Positions 63,226 to 64,000 of a stretch of 64,000 bases of DNA are shown in pieces; positions within the stretch are counted from its first letter, which is position 1; every line of letters starts with the position of its first letter. The stretch covers positions 434,001 through 498,000 of the forward strand of contig NZ_RJVQ01000003.1 in the NCBI RefSeq assembly GCF_003856525.1, written 5' to 3'. This DNA comes from Vibrio viridaestus (lineage in GTDB: Bacteria; Pseudomonadota; Gammaproteobacteria; Enterobacterales; Vibrionaceae). The notes under the pieces were generated by a model. It was not told where the DNA came from, searched no databases, and saw only the letters and a program-made list of their open reading frames with translations. Both the position numbers and the translations under genes were made by a program.

Positions 63226-64000
63226 TTAAGGTTTAGCGATAGGCTGGTTCCATTCAGACCATTCAGATCGCTTTTCTTGATGAAGTAGATATGCATCGCC
63301 TGTATGAGCGACGGGGGAAATAGGTTGGCTTAATGGCGTGTTAAACGCGATACCACCAGTTACCAGCGATTGTAACGAACCCGTTTTGATGTCTGCGCCA
63401 GTTAATCCCACCGATACATTAATCCCCGATTCATTCCAGAATACGCTGTTCTCTCTGACTAGATAGGCAAACTGATTATCGATATGGACTGAGACCAAAA
63501 CTCGATCAGCGAGGTCACCCAGACGAACATTGGTAACTTTGCCAACTTCAATTCCTCTAAAGGTCACAGGCATGCCAAAAGTAATGGAATCACGATTAGC
63601 CGTTTGTAAAATCAAATCCAAACCCTGACGGTTTGGCGCGTTCAAGTGGAGATTAAATTGTTTAACAAACTCGCCTTGTCCGGGCATCACCTCTATTGTG
63701 GGTATAATTACCGATTTGATGTTTTTCATGACTTCCAGCGCATTCTCGCTTTTGCCTTTTATCCAGAAATAACTGGACTTAAGAGCGATTTTTCCTCGAA
63801 ATTCGGGAAGCACATATGCTGTAATCAGTACGTTGTCATGAGAAAAATCGGGTAGTACTGACGATACTTTACCAACGGTGACCCCTTTAAACTGAATTGA
63901 TGTGCCTTTTGTGATGCCATAACTTTCAGGAGAAGTGAGGGTAATTTGCTCGCCATAGAGCTTCGCTTCATCTAACGATTTAAAGAGAATATAACGGTTG
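63226..64000 (-). CDS. letB: MCE-domain intermembrane transport protein LetB/PqiB type, C-terminal part (cut by window edge)
   Basis: The last 258 residues of an MCE protein; the start lies beyond the right edge. The frame is open without a stop from 64000. Two MCE units are visible: 'SYGITKGTSIQFKGVTVGKV' and 'SITFGMPVTFRGIEVGKVTN', each the G-x-x-V-x-F-x-G-x-x-V-G-x-V core of the fold. LetB proteins carry seven such units forming a lipid-conducting tunnel across the periplasm; PqiB has three. The position directly upstream of rsmF is that of letB (yebT) in E. coli, which favours LetB. Number of domains cannot be counted here. Confidence 0.85.
   Translation of the reverse strand, partial: NRYILFKSLDEAKLYGEQITLTSPESYGITKGTSIQFKGVTVGKVSSVLPDFSHDNVLITAYVLPEFRGKIALKSSYFWIKGKSENALEVMKNIKSVIIPTIEVMPGQGEFVKQFNLHLNAPNRQGLDLILQTANRDSITFGMPVTFRGIEVGKVTNVRLGDLADRVLVSVHIDNQFAYLVRENSVFWNESGINVSVGLTGADIKTGSLQSLVTGGIAFNTPLSQPISPVAHTGDAYLLHQEKRSEWSEWNQPIAKP

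Noticed and set aside
1-64000. tRNA, rRNA, CRISPR, insertion sequence or prophage features
   Set aside because: No direct-repeat spacer arrays, transposase, integrase or phage-structural proteins were seen, and no cloverleaf with a TTCGA arm was found by eye.

Overview
The window looks like a chromosomal segment of a marine gammaproteobacterium, most probably a Vibrio or close Vibrionaceae relative. The grounds are the proteins themselves (a NagE without a fused IIA domain, a CvfB/YitL-type S1 protein, YajQ, RlmI and RsmF of gammaproteobacterial type) and conserved gene orders: nagE diverging from nagBAC, acyP-tusE-yccA, and letB-rsmF. No rRNA, tRNA, insertion sequence, phage or CRISPR array is seen. 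Both ends cut a gene: nagC on the left and letB on the right.

Layout. 1-4.0 kb: GlcNAc uptake and catabolism (nagC partial, nagA, nagB, divergent nagE). 4.0-8.6 kb: a sugar-isomerase-like protein, a small outer-membrane barrel, an acyltransferase, a D-2-hydroxyacid dehydrogenase and a CRP-linked tautomerase. 8.7-12.8 kb: a compact run of small redox or cofactor enzymes (DJ-1/PfpI, NAD(P)-binding protein, lipoprotein, alpha/beta hydrolase, nicotinamidase, ketopantoate-reductase-like). 13-14.5 kb: DUF134 regulator, NifX/NifB-type protein and PaaI thioesterase. 14.4-15.6 kb: DUF1992 and DUF554 genes.

15.7-31.4 kb is the most striking block. A two-component system, whose hybrid kinase is fused to a complete NCS1 (purine/cytosine permease-type) transporter and a cysteine-rich module, diverges from one long operon urtABCDE-ureDABCEFG-hupE. 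That operon encodes the high-affinity urea ABC importer, nickel urease with its maturation proteins, and a nickel permease-like protein. The shared promoter region holds a perfect 12-bp palindrome, a candidate operator. The inferred circuit is nitrogen scavenging: sense a urea- or nucleobase-like compound, import urea and release ammonia.

31.5-40.6 kb: a LysR regulator diverges from a peptide-type ABC importer and two M20 peptidases. 40.6-45.3 kb: rlmI, then an AraC regulator diverging from a TonB receptor across a Fur-like box. 45.2-46.1 kb: an 834-base gap with a decayed LysR fragment and a structured leader for an OprD porin. 47.3-49.0 kb: tautomerase and CMD-family genes diverging from another LysR gene. 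49.2-51.7 kb: lactate/malate-type dehydrogenase, acyP, tusE, yccA. 51.9-56.6 kb: the aapJQMP amino-acid importer behind a sigma-54 promoter with NtrC-like half-sites, a second nitrogen-control signature. 56.6-64 kb: a siroheme synthase with a decayed methyltransferase tail, yajQ, a PEP-synthase-like protein lacking the catalytic cysteine, a large unknown membrane protein, a CvfB-type protein, rsmF and the 3' part of letB.

All family assignments come from reading the translations and recalled family features; no database search was run. Operator and terminator calls rest on visible dyads and spacing only.
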